The notes beneath the pieces were generated by a model that saw only the letters and a program-made list of their open reading frames with translations, did no database searches and had not been told where the DNA came from. A program made the translations under genes and the position numbers. Below, piece by piece: positions 35,222 to 44,627 of a DNA stretch of 64,000 nt. Each line of letters opens with the position of its first letter. Position 1 is the stretch's first letter. This stretch comes from Myxococcales bacterium (lineage in GTDB: Bacteria; Myxococcota; B64-G9), in contig JAAZNF010000072.1 of assembly GCA_012798435.1 (NCBI GenBank), positions 1-64,000 of the forward strand. Direction: 5' to 3'.

Positions 35222-38200
35222 TCAGAAGCGCGCGATGGCGGTGAGCGAGGGCTGGACGGCGTGGGTGGAGCGGCAGCTCCCGTCCCGCAGCGCCAGGCAC
35301 TTGTGGTAGGTGTGCTGCGCCCCGAGCCGCAGGATGAACACTCCGGTGCGCTCCCAGTCCAGCCATAGCGAATTGAAAAGCTCCACCGCCTTCTCGGTAT
35401 CGATGCCATTGCCGCGCAGGAACTGTTGGTAGAGCCGTACGGTGAGGCGCAAGGTCTGTCCCTGCCCGGACCCGGTGAAGCGCCACCGCACCTCCTGCCA
35501 CGGTACCAGCGACCAATCGGTGCCGTTCAGGTGGTTGCCCGAGACGGGCTCGATGACCTCCTCGAGCGCGCGCACCGGCACGGAAAGGCGCAGGCGCGTC
35601 ACCAGGTCGGGCGACCAGCGCCGCTCCCACTCCAGGGCGGGGGTCAGGGTGCGGGTGCGGCCCCACAGGCTGTCCTGGAGCTTCGAGAGCTCGGCCACGT
35701 CGAAACGCAGCACGATCGGCGAGGTGTAGATGGGCCGGAAGGCGATCCGGTTCTGCGACTCGAAGTAGCGCTCGGTCTCCGGAAGACCCTCGCCCGACTG
35801 CACCCGCCAGAAGCGGTTGCGGCTCTCCAGCCGCAGCAGGTCGTCGTACTTGCCGTAGCTCGCCTGCCCCTCGATCTGGTGGCGGTGGAGGTCGCCGGCC
35901 TTGGCCCATTCGTCCTCCCCCACCCCGGCGCTCTGCTCGCCCTCGGTAAAACCATAGCTCACCGCCAGGCGGGTGGAGCCCAGCGGATCCCACCAGCTCC
36001 CCGGGTACAGCTCGAGCTGCCCCGAGAGCAAGGAGCTGGTCTGCCAGGTCCGCGCCCCCTGGCTGTCCTGGCCCTGGAAGGAGCTCAGCTTGGCGTTGAA
36101 GGTCGGCACCACCCCGGGCACGACGCGGCTCACCGCCCCGCCGATGAGCTCCCAGCCCTCCTGGTATCCCGGCCCGCCCGGAAGGCCAGGCGCCGGCGCC
36201 GTCATCTCGCCCGGTGTGAAGGTCTTGCGCTCGAAGCGTACGTAGCCGTCCTCGGTGCGCGTCGGGGCGGCCTTGAGCTCCAGGCGCAGGTTGTCGGCGG
36301 TGCCAGGCACGCTGCCGAGCGTGAGCCAGCGTTCGCGCCCGAAGCGCCCCTGCCGCTCGATCACCGAATCCGAGCGGTCGTAGTAGGCGAGCAGCAGGAG
36401 CTTCTTCATGTTCCAGGATTGCAACAGGCCGCGGGCCAGGTCGTAGGAGAAACTCCCGGCCAGGCGCAGCTTGCGATCGCGGTGGCCGTTCGCTTCCAGC
36501 AGGCTGCGGCTCCCCAGCAGCCACACCGTGGGCCAGCGGTCCTGCTGAAAGCCGATGCGCGCCGAGAGGTTCTCGTTGACGCCGCTGCCCGGCCCCTCTG
36601 GAGAAAACGCCGGATCGAGCGCCGACTGCTCGCGCTCGTAGAGCAGGCGCAAGGGCAGAAAACGCCAGGGGGAGAAGGTGGCGTCGGCGCGCAGGTCGTT
36701 CTCGAGCGTACCGAGCACGGTGTTGCGCTCGGCCGGCACGGCGAAGTCGCGGCTATGCACCTCGCCATCCAGGCGCAGGTTGAGCGCGGGCGCGCTGTAG
36801 ATGACGTCCCCGCCGAGGGCCTGGCCCGAGCGCGTTCCCGCAAGGCGGCTGCGCGAGAGGCTGCGGCCGGCCTGGAGGAAGGTCTTGAGCTCGCCGCCGA
36901 AGTCCCCCTCCCCCAACGTGTGCCGCGTCCAGGCGTCGAGCAGCCCGACCTGCCGCGCGCCGGGTTCGAGCATGCGGTTCTGGAGCAGATCCCGGTCCTC
37001 CAGATCCTGCTCGCCGATCCAGCCGAACCCCACCCCGGCGTGCTCGCTCGGCCGCAACCCGATCCGCATCCTCCCCACAAAGGGTCGCAGCACATCCCGC
37101 AGCGTGCCGGAGAGGCTGCCCTTGGTGCGGATGTTCTCGGCAAAGAGCTCGATCAAGATCTCGGAGGACTTGCTCTTCTCGTCCACCGTGAGCTCCACGA
37201 AGTACTGATCGAGGCGCATCTTGACCGCGTAGGCCGTGGGCAACCCCTGGTCCAGCAGCGCCTCGGACTCCGGCTCCTGCCACAACACCTCGTGGCTCAC
37301 CGGCCGCTCGTACTCGTACATCTCGCGCGCCTGCTCCGGCGAGCCCATGTCGTGGATGACGACCGACACCGAGGTCGAACCCTGGGTGTAATCGGCGAAC
37401 ACCGCCTCCTGCCAGCCCCGATCGACGTACTTGGGCGCGGCGCCGTCGATCTGTTTCTCCAGGCCGGCCTCGTCGGTGACGTACACCGGCGTGCCGGCGC
37501 GCTTGAAGCTCCCCAGCTCGTTGTCGAGCGGTAGCATCTGGAGCAGACTGCGCCCCACCAGCCCTTCCCGCGGGGTCTGCTCGTAGGTGTAAGTGATCTC
37601 GATGAGGCTCAGGGCGTTGACCAGATCGGGGTTGAGGAAGCTCAGTTGGCCGGTGGTGTGGGTGATGATGTAGTCCACGTCGCGTTCCAGGAGCATGCCA
37701 TCCACCTTGACCGCCTCCGAGCCGGCGATGACGTACGGGTGCGACAGGGTGTAGGAGGTTTCGATGGAGCCACGGAAGAACTCCCGCGTGCGCTCTCCGC
37801 GCGATAGACCCAACTGGGCCTCCAGCTCGACGGGAGCGGCATCGCGGCCGCCGCCCAGCGCGCCGCGCACCCCCGCTCCCTCCAGCCACAGATCGTCGGC
37901 CAACTCATGCTGGTCCTCGGGCCGGCGCAGCGGCAGTCGCGCCGAGAGCAGGATCTCCCGCAGGGCGTCGTCGGCGTTGCCGCGCACGCGAAGCTCCCCG
38001 TCGTATTCCCGCACCCCGAGGTCCAGGCTCTTCTTCTCGGCCCACACCCAGGAGGTGTTGAGGCTGAGCGAGGCGTCCACGCTGCGGCCCTCGGGGAGCG
38101 CCGTCCCCATCCCCAGCCGCAGGTCCGGGAAGATCTGGCCGGTGCGAGTCAGGCTCCCACCCGCGGGCCCGCGGAACATCCCCTCCCCGTCCAGGGTGAG

Positions 38201-39334
38201 CTCGAGGTTCAGGCGAACCCCGGAGGCGGCCCTGGCCTCGCCGGCCCGCCCGGCCCAGATGTCGTCGGTGCGGTAGGTGCGCCACTCGTCGCGCTGCGTG
38301 TCGTATCCCTGGAACCCCGCCTCCTGCAGCAAGACCAGCGAGGAGCCCGCCAGGGCCAGGCCCTGAATGTCGGGATCGGCCAGGCCATCCTCCTGGCGTC
38401 GTCCCTCCCAGGTGCGGGTCAAGGTGTTGAACACCCCGAGCCCTTGCGAGGTGGAGACCCAAACGTAGGGCAGGGCCGGCTCGATGCCGGTAACCGTCCC
38501 TGGAGGCATCCCCTCTTGGTACAAGAACGGCGAGATGGCGTCGCTCGAGGGCGAGTACGTCACCAGTCCCGCCTCGGTGGCGATCCAGATCTCGCCCTGA
38601 ACCTGGGCGAAGGCGTTCACCGCCGGGCTCGGCAGGCCCTCGTGCGAGCCGAAGGAGTTGATCTCGCGAGTGCGCAGATCGAGCCGGGCGATGCCTTCCC
38701 GGCCCAGGAACCACAGGTTGTCGCCCAATTTCAGGATCTCGTCGATGGCGCCGACGCGCAGGCCCTCCGGCCGGCCGAAACGCGAGTAGCGTCCCGTCTG
38801 CCGGTCGAGCAGCAGCGCCTCGTCCTCGAGGCCGAACACCACCGTCCGCCCCAGCGACAGGATGTCGTATACCGCCTGGAGGCCAGGGCCGCGGGCATCA
38901 TCCAGGCGCGCCCAGGTGCGGGATTGCTTGTCGAAGCGTGCCGCACCGGCGTCGGTCCCCACCCACACGAAGAGCTCGTCCACCGCCACGCACAGCACGT
39001 TGTCGGAGGGAAGCGGATCGGGGGCAAAGAGCGTCTCCCAGCGACGCGAGTTTCGATCCATGCGGGAGAGGCCCCGGGCGGTGGCGGCCCACACTTCGCG
39101 TTCGTCCGGGGCGACCCGGCGCACTCGATCGGCGCCGAGCCCGTCTCGCGTGGTGAAAAAGGTAAAGAAATCTCCCGTGACCAGGACCAGCATCGAGTCG
39201 GTCGGCACCCAGGTCCCCTGAGCATCTCGCGCCACGCGGGGGTAGCGTGCCAGAGCTGTCGGTGACCCCGCGAGCACAAGCGAAAGGAAGGCCAGGACGA
39301 CGCCTCGCCCTCCCCGCCCCGCGCGTTCGATCAT
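35222..39334 (-). CDS. 1370-residue propeller / outer-membrane beta-barrel protein
   Basis: The start at 39334 gives a signal peptide (VVLAFLSLVLAGSPTALA). Residues about 40-400 are two-component-regulator-type propeller repeats (EREVWAATARGLSRMD, ELFVWVGTDAGAARFD, GEIWIATEAGLVTYS, PYVWVSTSQGLGVFN). Then come strand-rich regions (about 420-700) including LLERDVDYIITHTTGQLSF and ITYTYEQTP, a feature of large envelope proteins. A C-terminal half of amphipathic strands ending in Phe (LTAIARF) resembles an outer-membrane barrel with a C-terminal aromatic. The ATG shares one base with the stop of the DUF362 gene, so it is translationally coupled. The longer upstream open frame is a shadow. Substrate or cargo unknown. 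Confidence 0.8.
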   Translation of the reverse strand: MIERAGRGGRGVVLAFLSLVLAGSPTALARYPRVARDAQGTWVPTDSMLVLVTGDFFTFFTTRDGLGADRVRRVAPDEREVWAATARGLSRMDRNSRRWETLFAPDPLPSDNVLCVAVDELFVWVGTDAGAARFDKQSRTWARLDDARGPGLQAVYDILSLGRTVVFGLEDEALLLDRQTGRYSRFGRPEGLRVGAIDEILKLGDNLWFLGREGIARLDLRTREINSFGSHEGLPSPAVNAFAQVQGEIWIATEAGLVTYSPSSDAISPFLYQEGMPPGTVTGIEPALPYVWVSTSQGLGVFNTLTRTWEGRRQEDGLADPDIQGLALAGSSLVLLQEAGFQGYDTQRDEWRTYRTDDIWAGRAGEARAASGVRLNLELTLDGEGMFRGPAGGSLTRTGQIFPDLRLGMGTALPEGRSVDASLSLNTSWVWAEKKSLDLGVREYDGELRVRGNADDALREILLSARLPLRRPEDQHELADDLWLEGAGVRGALGGGRDAAPVELEAQLGLSRGERTREFFRGSIETSYTLSHPYVIAGSEAVKVDGMLLERDVDYIITHTTGQLSFLNPDLVNALSLIEITYTYEQTPREGLVGRSLLQMLPLDNELGSFKRAGTPVYVTDEAGLEKQIDGAAPKYVDRGWQEAVFADYTQGSTSVSVVIHDMGSPEQAREMYEYERPVSHEVLWQEPESEALLDQGLPTAYAVKMRLDQYFVELTVDEKSKSSEILIELFAENIRTKGSLSGTLRDVLRPFVGRMRIGLRPSEHAGVGFGWIGEQDLEDRDLLQNRMLEPGARQVGLLDAWTRHTLGEGDFGGELKTFLQAGRSLSRSRLAGTRSGQALGGDVIYSAPALNLRLDGEVHSRDFAVPAERNTVLGTLENDLRADATFSPWRFLPLRLLYEREQSALDPAFSPEGPGSGVNENLSARIGFQQDRWPTVWLLGSRSLLEANGHRDRKLRLAGSFSYDLARGLLQSWNMKKLLLLAYYDRSDSVIERQGRFGRERWLTLGSVPGTADNLRLELKAAPTRTEDGYVRFERKTFTPGEMTAPAPGLPGGPGYQEGWELIGGAVSRVVPGVVPTFNAKLSSFQGQDSQGARTWQTSSLLSGQLELYPGSWWDPLGSTRLAVSYGFTEGEQSAGVGEDEWAKAGDLHRHQIEGQASYGKYDDLLRLESRNRFWRVQSGEGLPETERYFESQNRIAFRPIYTSPIVLRFDVAELSKLQDSLWGRTRTLTPALEWERRWSPDLVTRLRLSVPVRALEEVIEPVSGNHLNGTDWSLVPWQEVRWRFTGSGQGQTLRLTVRLYQQFLRGNGIDTEKAVELFNSLWLDWERTGVFILRLGAQHTYHKCLALRDGSCRSTHAVQPSLTAIARF

Positions 39335-40263
39335 CAGGCGCTCTCCTTGAGGATGCGGCACTTGCCCAGGTCGATCTCCCCCAGGCCGGCTTCGTGACAG
39401 AGTTGGAGGTAGCGGAGCTGCCGCGGGGCCAGCTTGCGCCCGTTGAAGCGCGCCTGGGTGACCGCGCAGGCGTCGACCGCGACGGGATCGACGCCGATGA
39501 GGAGCGTCTCGGGCGTAACCACCTCGCCCGGGCCCTTGGGGCCGTTCGTCACCATGATGCGGGTCATGTCGATCAGGGTGAGCGCCGGCCGGACGGCGCG
39601 CGCCAGGTCCGCCAGCGCTGCATGGATCTCGACCTGCGAGTGGAACACCGAGCGGTCCCAGATGAGGCCCATCAGGTTCTTCACCCCCAGGCTCGCCGCC
39701 ACCGCGTCGTGGGCCTTGGCCACCGGCAGATTGATCAACAGGTCGGCGTCCAGCGCCTCGCGCGCGACGGCCATCTCCGAAAGCGCCAGGGCCTTCGCTA
39801 CGCGCACCGGGCGAAACTCGTGCTCGGCTCCCAGCACCCGCAGGCTGACCCCGCGCAGGTCGCGCACCGCCTGCTCGGCCCCGTTCATACGCAGGGCCTC
39901 GGCCCCCCGTGCCAGCGGGTAGTCGAGCACCAGCACCTTGCGCGCACCGGCCTCGCGGCACACCTTGCACACCGCGGCCAGTACCGCGGGGCTGGTGTTG
40001 TTGCCCCAGTCGGGGGCGTTGGCGAAGGAGACGTTTGGTTTCACCGCGACGACCGAGCCGGTCCGCACGAAGCGCATCGGCCCGCCCAGGAGATCGAAAG
40101 CTTTGCGGACCATTTTCTCGGCATCGGTGCCGCGCACCACGCCCACGGTGCGACGGAGATCGACCTCGTCCCCCCCGGCCGGTGTCTGCCCGAAACCCCT
40201 CCCCCCTCCTCGCAGCAGCACGGGCAGCGCCGCGGCCGCCTGGAGGAAGGCGCGGCGGTTCAT
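39334..40263 (-). CDS. DUF362-domain protein with Tat-type signal
   Basis: 309 residues. The N-terminus MNRRAFLQAAAALPVLLRGG has a twin-arginine-like start and hydrophobic core. The DUF362 domain (about 35-300) shows VAVKPNVSFANAPDWGNN, INLPVAKAHDAVAASLGVKN (both family hallmarks) and DPVAVDACAVTQ. DUF362 proteins often accompany iron-sulfur or redox systems; this copy has no ferredoxin-type cysteine cluster. Start and stop overlap both neighbours (ATGA with the upstream gene, TGATG with the downstream one), giving a tight three-gene operon. The substrate is unknown. Confidence 0.88.
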   Translation of the reverse strand: MNRRAFLQAAAALPVLLRGGGRGFGQTPAGGDEVDLRRTVGVVRGTDAEKMVRKAFDLLGGPMRFVRTGSVVAVKPNVSFANAPDWGNNTSPAVLAAVCKVCREAGARKVLVLDYPLARGAEALRMNGAEQAVRDLRGVSLRVLGAEHEFRPVRVAKALALSEMAVAREALDADLLINLPVAKAHDAVAASLGVKNLMGLIWDRSVFHSQVEIHAALADLARAVRPALTLIDMTRIMVTNGPKGPGEVVTPETLLIGVDPVAVDACAVTQARFNGRKLAPRQLRYLQLCHEAGLGEIDLGKCRILKESA

Positions 40264-40793
40264 GCATTCCTCCGGCGGCGGTAAAATGCAAGGCCGAGCA
40301 CGGCCCAGAGCGCCCCGCCGCCCCCCGCGCCGCAACCACAACCCCCGGAGACGCCCCCGCCGCCGTCGCCCCCCGAACCACCGTCCGGGCCACCGTCCTC
40401 TCCGCCGTCCGGGCCTCCGTCAAAGGGCCCCGAGTCGATGTCCGGCAAGGTGACACTCACCTCGGCAGAGTAGTCGGAGATGTTGCCGTCCCGGTCGACC
40501 GCCGCCACCGCGAAGAAATACGTCCGGCCGCCCAGCAACCCCTGGCGTTGCACGCTGGTGACGTTGCCCACGTTGGCCTGGGAATCGTAAGAAAAGCGCC
40601 CATCCCCGGGGCTCACCACGTCCCCCGGGCGGGCGGTCAGGCCCCAGTACAAGACGTAGTGGCTGATGTTCTCGGGCCCGCCCTGGACGTCCAGGGTCAC
40701 CGGGTCCCAGGTGGCCTGGATGTTGACCGCGGCGGCACCAATCGAAAACAGCAACAGGGAAAGACAGCTCGACAGGAACAATTGGACTTTCAT
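40260..40793 (-). CDS. Fibronectin type III protein with MYXO-CTERM-like anchor
   Basis: 177 residues. A signal peptide (FLSSCLSLLLFSIGAAA) is followed by one FnIII-like domain (about 25-115; ISHYVLYWG, TYFFAVAAVDRDGNISDYS), then a Gly/Asp/Pro linker. The C-terminal sorting tail has Gly/Cys (SGGCGCGAGG), a hydrophobic segment (ALWAVLGLAF) and YRRRR. This tail pattern is the MYXO-CTERM type, processed in myxobacteria by a rhombosortase-like system and exported to the surface. First gene of the coupled operon 40793-35222, so the three products may form one surface complex (inference). Confidence 0.82.
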   Translation of the reverse strand: MKVQLFLSSCLSLLLFSIGAAAVNIQATWDPVTLDVQGGPENISHYVLYWGLTARPGDVVSPGDGRFSYDSQANVGNVTSVQRQGLLGGRTYFFAVAAVDRDGNISDYSAEVSVTLPDIDSGPFDGGPDGGEDGGPDGGSGGDGGGGVSGGCGCGAGGGGALWAVLGLAFYRRRRNA

Positions 40794-40898
40794 GGGCCTA
40801 TTATGTAGAGCGGCCTGCGAAAAATCAATCGGGGTGTAAAAAGCGGGCTTTCGAGTGGATAGGCGGTAGGGCCGCGTCGGGTGATCCGGGGATATGGT

Positions 40899-42122
40899 TC
40901 AACTGGCGGAGGGGTCGACGAGCTTACCCAGGAAGAGCAGCGCCCCCGAGGCCCGCTCGTGGAGCAGGTACAGGAAGGGCCGGTCGGCGCGGAACACGAA
41001 GGACGCCGGCACCGAGGTGATGCCCACCTCCACCGAGGTCACCGCCGCGGCCTCGGTCCCCTCCTCGTCCACCCGCACGTAGCTCTTGTGGCGCACCTCG
41101 CTGATGAACAGCCCGCCTTCCGCCAGGATTCGGGAGAAGTCCGCGCGTCCAGCGTCGAAGGCGATCTCCATGCCCAGGGCCGAGAGCACCGATTTTAGGG
41201 TGGTCTCGAAGGTGAGCTCGAAGCGCGGTAAAAAAACATCCCCCTCCTGCGGGATCAACCGAGCCATCCAGCCGGCCCAGCGCTCGGGCGTGAGCGAGGC
41301 CGCAAGCTGGTCTACCGTCTGTTCCGGCGCCGGCAGCAGGAAGGCCATGGCGAACTTCCCGTCGCCGTACGGAAGATCGAGGATCTGGACGTCGCCGTCG
41401 TCGAGGTAGGCGAGCTCGTCGTCATGAAGGTTCATCATTGGCACTTCCACCTCACCGCGCGTCCCGTGGAAGGCCGCCGGGGTGGTGGCCGACTTGTCGA
41501 ACCGGTAGGTCCAGTCGCCCTTGAAGTACACCGCGTTGATGAGGAACATCACCAGCGCCGGGTCGATGGGTTTGGCCACGATCTTGTCGATGCGGCCGTG
41601 GGTGGCGGCGCTGACCCAGGCGTTGATGGTGTCGGCGGCAGAAGGATCGTCGAAGTCGAGCGCGGCCACCAGCGCATCGAAAAAGGCCCGGTTGATCTCG
41701 ATGAAAGACGGCAGCACCGCCAAGCCCTGCCGGTACCAGATGGAGTTGGCGATCTCCATCTTCACGTGCGGGTCCAGGCGGGTGAGGTAATCGATCAGCG
41801 TGCGGTAGCCCCGGTTGATCTCCTCGTCGGTGAGCCCGGCGTGGCCCAGGGTGGCCTTCATGGCGGTCAGCGTCTCTCCGGCCGCGCCGTTCTCGGTCAT
41901 GCCGAGCGCCATGGACACCGAGAGCGGGGAGATGAACACGTTGCCGCCGTCGGAATGTTCGATGACCTTGGCAAAGAGCGAGAAGCCGAACTGGTTGGAG
42001 GCCTCGAGCAGGGAGAGCTCTCGCTGGCCGAGACCGGGAACCGGCAGGCGCCCGTCACCCCCGGAGCAGCCACAAAGCGCGACCACCACCGAAAACAGAA
42101 TCAGGCATCGCATCGGTCTCAT
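40899..42122 (-). CDS. Serpin lipoprotein (predicted P1 Thr)
   Basis: 407 residues. The lipoprotein signal (LILFSVVVALCGC) is followed by a complete serpin fold: NVFISPLSVSMALGM, INAVYFKGDWTYRFD, FLLPAPEQTVDQL and C-terminal DRPFLYLLHERASGALLFLG. The reactive-centre hinge DEEGTEAAAVTS has the small residues of inhibitory serpins. Counting 17 residues from the hinge Glu puts P1 at Thr in GITSVP. Serpins trap serine or cysteine proteases irreversibly; here the protein would sit on the membrane surface. GGAG lies 9 nt before the ATG at 42122; ATG 42113 is an alternative. A second serpin is at 49152. Confidence 0.93.
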   Translation of the reverse strand: MRPMRCLILFSVVVALCGCSGGDGRLPVPGLGQRELSLLEASNQFGFSLFAKVIEHSDGGNVFISPLSVSMALGMTENGAAGETLTAMKATLGHAGLTDEEINRGYRTLIDYLTRLDPHVKMEIANSIWYRQGLAVLPSFIEINRAFFDALVAALDFDDPSAADTINAWVSAATHGRIDKIVAKPIDPALVMFLINAVYFKGDWTYRFDKSATTPAAFHGTRGEVEVPMMNLHDDELAYLDDGDVQILDLPYGDGKFAMAFLLPAPEQTVDQLAASLTPERWAGWMARLIPQEGDVFLPRFELTFETTLKSVLSALGMEIAFDAGRADFSRILAEGGLFISEVRHKSYVRVDEEGTEAAAVTSVEVGITSVPASFVFRADRPFLYLLHERASGALLFLGKLVDPSAS

Positions 42123-42501
42123 GTGCTATCTCTCCTTTCAGAAAGAAAAGTGCTCGAAAAGTTAGCAAATGTCGTGCCCCGGCACGATGCGCCGGTTCAC
42201 CTCTAATGGCTTGATATACAAGAGTAATATCTCCGTCCCGGCCTCGCCTCCCCTTCATTGGCCCCGGACGACGTCAGTTTTTCGAAGATGTTAGGGGGTT
42301 TCTGAGGGAGCAAAGACTTGATCCCATGGCCGGGATAATTTCCGGATCCGCGGGAATCAGCGGAATCACCGGGGCCTGTCCCCACATTTTCTCCTGCAAA
42401 TCCAGTTTGTTGGAGCACGTTGCAACGTGCCCCCAAGTAAAAACCGACGGGGAAAACCGGGGTGGGTGGAACCGGATCTCGGATACTAAAGAAGCGCTCT
42501 C
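42123..42501. other. Intergenic region with repeat/transposon-like remnants
   Basis: No gene is seen. It contains GGGGCCTGTCCCC (42371-42383, the reverse complement of the motif repeated at 28807), a perfect 16-bp palindrome GCACGTTGCAACGTGC (42415-42430), and an exact 20-bp copy (42454-42473) of 162-181. GGGGACAG-type motifs of this kind are often found beside REP/RAYT elements, but no transposase frame remains. Confidence 0.55.
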
Positions 42502-43038
42502 TCAGTTTCGCTCCGGGAGCGGGTCGCGCACGTCGATGATGAAGTGCTCGTCGCGAGACTCGGTTATCAGGAGGTTGTTGCCGTGCTCGACCGAGGACCG
42601 CAGATCCGAGATCATCCGGGCGTAGTCGGGATGGCTCCGCAGTAAAAAGTGGTACGCCGCCGAGTACACCAGCAGCACCTCCGCCCGGTCCGCCTGCTCG
42701 TTCACCGAGAGCACCGGCGAATCGTACGGCGCCAGCACCTCGTCGATCACCCGGGTGGCGGGATCGATCTCCAGGTACACCGCCGTCTTGTAGTCGCGGC
42801 TGGTTTGCAGAAAGGACAGGTGCGCGGTGGTGAGGATCCGCGCCTCGTCGAGGCGCACCGGCTCGTGATCGCGCAGGGAGACCTCTATGAACCCCCCTTG
42901 GGGCGGCGCCACCGCCGTCACGATGTCGACGATGACCGCCTCGTCTTCTGGCCCGGGAGATCTCGTCCCGCAGCAACCGGCATTCATCACGAGCGCCTGA
43001 ACCACTATCCAACTCAACAGTGAAACTGTCGTTCGCAT
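42502..43038 (-). CDS. Lipoprotein of unknown function
   Basis: 178 residues. The start at 43038 gives a lipoprotein signal (LLSWIVVQALVMNAGC, lipobox MNAGC). The mature domain (about 25-175) has mixed strands and helices: EAVIVDIVTAVAPPQGGFIE, ILTTAHLSFLQTSRDYKTAV and YHFLLRSHPDYARMISDLRS. No family is recognised. The longer open frame to 43095 lacks a signal. It lies upstream of the serpin on the same strand but is separated from it by the 380-nt repeat region. Confidence 0.65.
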   Translation of the reverse strand: MRTTVSLLSWIVVQALVMNAGCCGTRSPGPEDEAVIVDIVTAVAPPQGGFIEVSLRDHEPVRLDEARILTTAHLSFLQTSRDYKTAVYLEIDPATRVIDEVLAPYDSPVLSVNEQADRAEVLLVYSAAYHFLLRSHPDYARMISDLRSSVEHGNNLLITESRDEHFIIDVRDPLPERN

Positions 43039-43172
43039 GCAACGATTTCCCTTCCTTTTCGAGCAATACTCATCCGGCCGTGGCGGCCCTGTCAACTGGC
43101 GTACCGGAACACCGTCCCCCGTTGACTTCGCGCCTCTCCACCGCCTAGCATCGGCTCATCGAGGAGGCGAAC

Positions 43173-44627
43173 ATGCGCCGGACCTGGCCTGGGCTCGTTC
43201 TCATTGCGCTCGTTTCATTTTGCTCCATCGGCTGCGACTGCGGCGGCTCGCGGGTCCGGCAGGACTGGGCGGACCTGGCGGCCTCGCCCAACCCGGTGGA
43301 CTTCGGCGACGTGCCGGCCAGCACCTCGAAGACGCTCGACGTCACCCTCTCCAACCGGGGCACCGCCGCGGTGTTCTTGCAGGCCATGGCGGTGAGTGAG
43401 AACCCCGAGGAATTTTCGCTTCTGCTCCCGCCCCAGCTCACCACGCCGTACTCCATCCCTCCCGGCGGCCAGGTGGTGTTCCAGCTCCGCTACAGCCCCC
43501 AACCCCTGTCCGATCCCTCGCAGTATCCGCAGGACGACGAGGGCACGCTGCACATCCAGAGCACCGATCGCGACGCGCCGGAGTACGACCTGCCGCTCAT
43601 CGGGCGCGAGGTGCGCCCCATCCTCGAACTCGACCCCGTGCCGGTGGCCTTCGCCGCCACCCGCGTCAAGCAGACTTCACCGGCGACGCTGACCATCACC
43701 CACACCGGCTCTGTCCCGGACGCGGTGAACATCACCACCATCGCGGTCACCGACACCGGCGACGGCGACTTCTCCATCCAGGATCACGAGGGACTTCCCA
43801 TCGTGATGACCCCGGGAAAGTCCACCTCGGTACACCTGCTCTACACGCCCCAGGACCGCCACCCCTCCGACAGCGGCGTGCTCACTGTGGAGAGCACCGC
43901 CGCCAGCCAGGAACACATGGAGGTCCCGCTCAGCGGCAGCTCACACGCCCCGCGCATCGAGATCTCCACCGAGGCCATCAACTTTGGCACCGTGACCCAG
44001 GGGTCCAACCCCACCCTGAGCTTCTTCATCCGCTCGACCGGCGACGATCCGCTGATCATCCGTTCCATGACCCAGTCCTCGTCGGAGAGCCCCAAGTTCA
44101 CCCTCATGCCTGCGACCATCCCCGACCCCATCCCGGCCGGCTCCCAGGTCGAGGTGCGCGTGACCTACAACGCCGACGACAAGGGCGACGACCTCAACCG
44201 CATCACCATCCTGCACGACGACCCGCTCGAGCGGGTGAAGACCGTCGAGCTCTCGGGCCGCACCCCGTGCCCGGACATCGACGTGGAGCCGGACTTCGTC
44301 TCCTTCCAGCTCGCCAAGGAGTCGCACACCCAGACGGTGGACATCCGCTTCTACAACCTGGGCGATGAGGAGCTGCGCCTCACCTCCATGCAGTTCGACA
44401 ACCCCCGCGGCTCGTTCTCGCTGGAAAACCAGCCCGGCCTCCCGGCCATCGTGCCCGCCTCCCCCAACTTCCCCTGCCAGAAGCCGGACTGCCCGTTCGC
44501 CTTTGTGACCTTGCGCTTTTCCAAGGACACGCCCACGGTGGACGACACCTGCTCCCTGATCGTCGGCAGCGACGATCCCGACGAGGCCTCGGTCACCATC
44601 ACCGCAGTGGGCAGCTACACGCCGTAG
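43173..44627 (+). CDS. Choice-of-anchor D / ASH-domain lipoprotein
   Basis: 484 residues. The lipoprotein signal ends FCSIGC. The mature protein is four tandem Ig-like ASH (ASPM/SPD-2/hydin) or choice-of-anchor-D repeats of roughly 110 residues. Each begins with a strand such as PNPVDFGDVPASTSKTLDV, ELDPVPVAFAATRVKQTSP, TEAINFGTVTQGSNPTLSF or EPDFVSFQLAKESHTQTVDI. Such repeats are common in myxobacterial envelope proteins and suit adhesion or scaffolding. It converges with clpX across a repeat-containing gap. Confidence 0.85.
   Translation: MRRTWPGLVLIALVSFCSIGCDCGGSRVRQDWADLAASPNPVDFGDVPASTSKTLDVTLSNRGTAAVFLQAMAVSENPEEFSLLLPPQLTTPYSIPPGGQVVFQLRYSPQPLSDPSQYPQDDEGTLHIQSTDRDAPEYDLPLIGREVRPILELDPVPVAFAATRVKQTSPATLTITHTGSVPDAVNITTIAVTDTGDGDFSIQDHEGLPIVMTPGKSTSVHLLYTPQDRHPSDSGVLTVESTAASQEHMEVPLSGSSHAPRIEISTEAINFGTVTQGSNPTLSFFIRSTGDDPLIIRSMTQSSSESPKFTLMPATIPDPIPAGSQVEVRVTYNADDKGDDLNRITILHDDPLERVKTVELSGRTPCPDIDVEPDFVSFQLAKESHTQTVDIRFYNLGDEELRLTSMQFDNPRGSFSLENQPGLPAIVPASPNFPCQKPDCPFAFVTLRFSKDTPTVDDTCSLIVGSDDPDEASVTITAVGSYTP

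Noticed and set aside
35426-37534. 702-residue plus-strand open frame opposite the outer-membrane gene
   Set aside because: Shadow of the high-GC coding strand; no domain, start site or conserved motif.
39335-40456. N-terminal extension of the giant outer-membrane gene
   Set aside because: The extension overlaps two real genes and is Arg/Gly-rich noise; the signal peptide starts at 39334.
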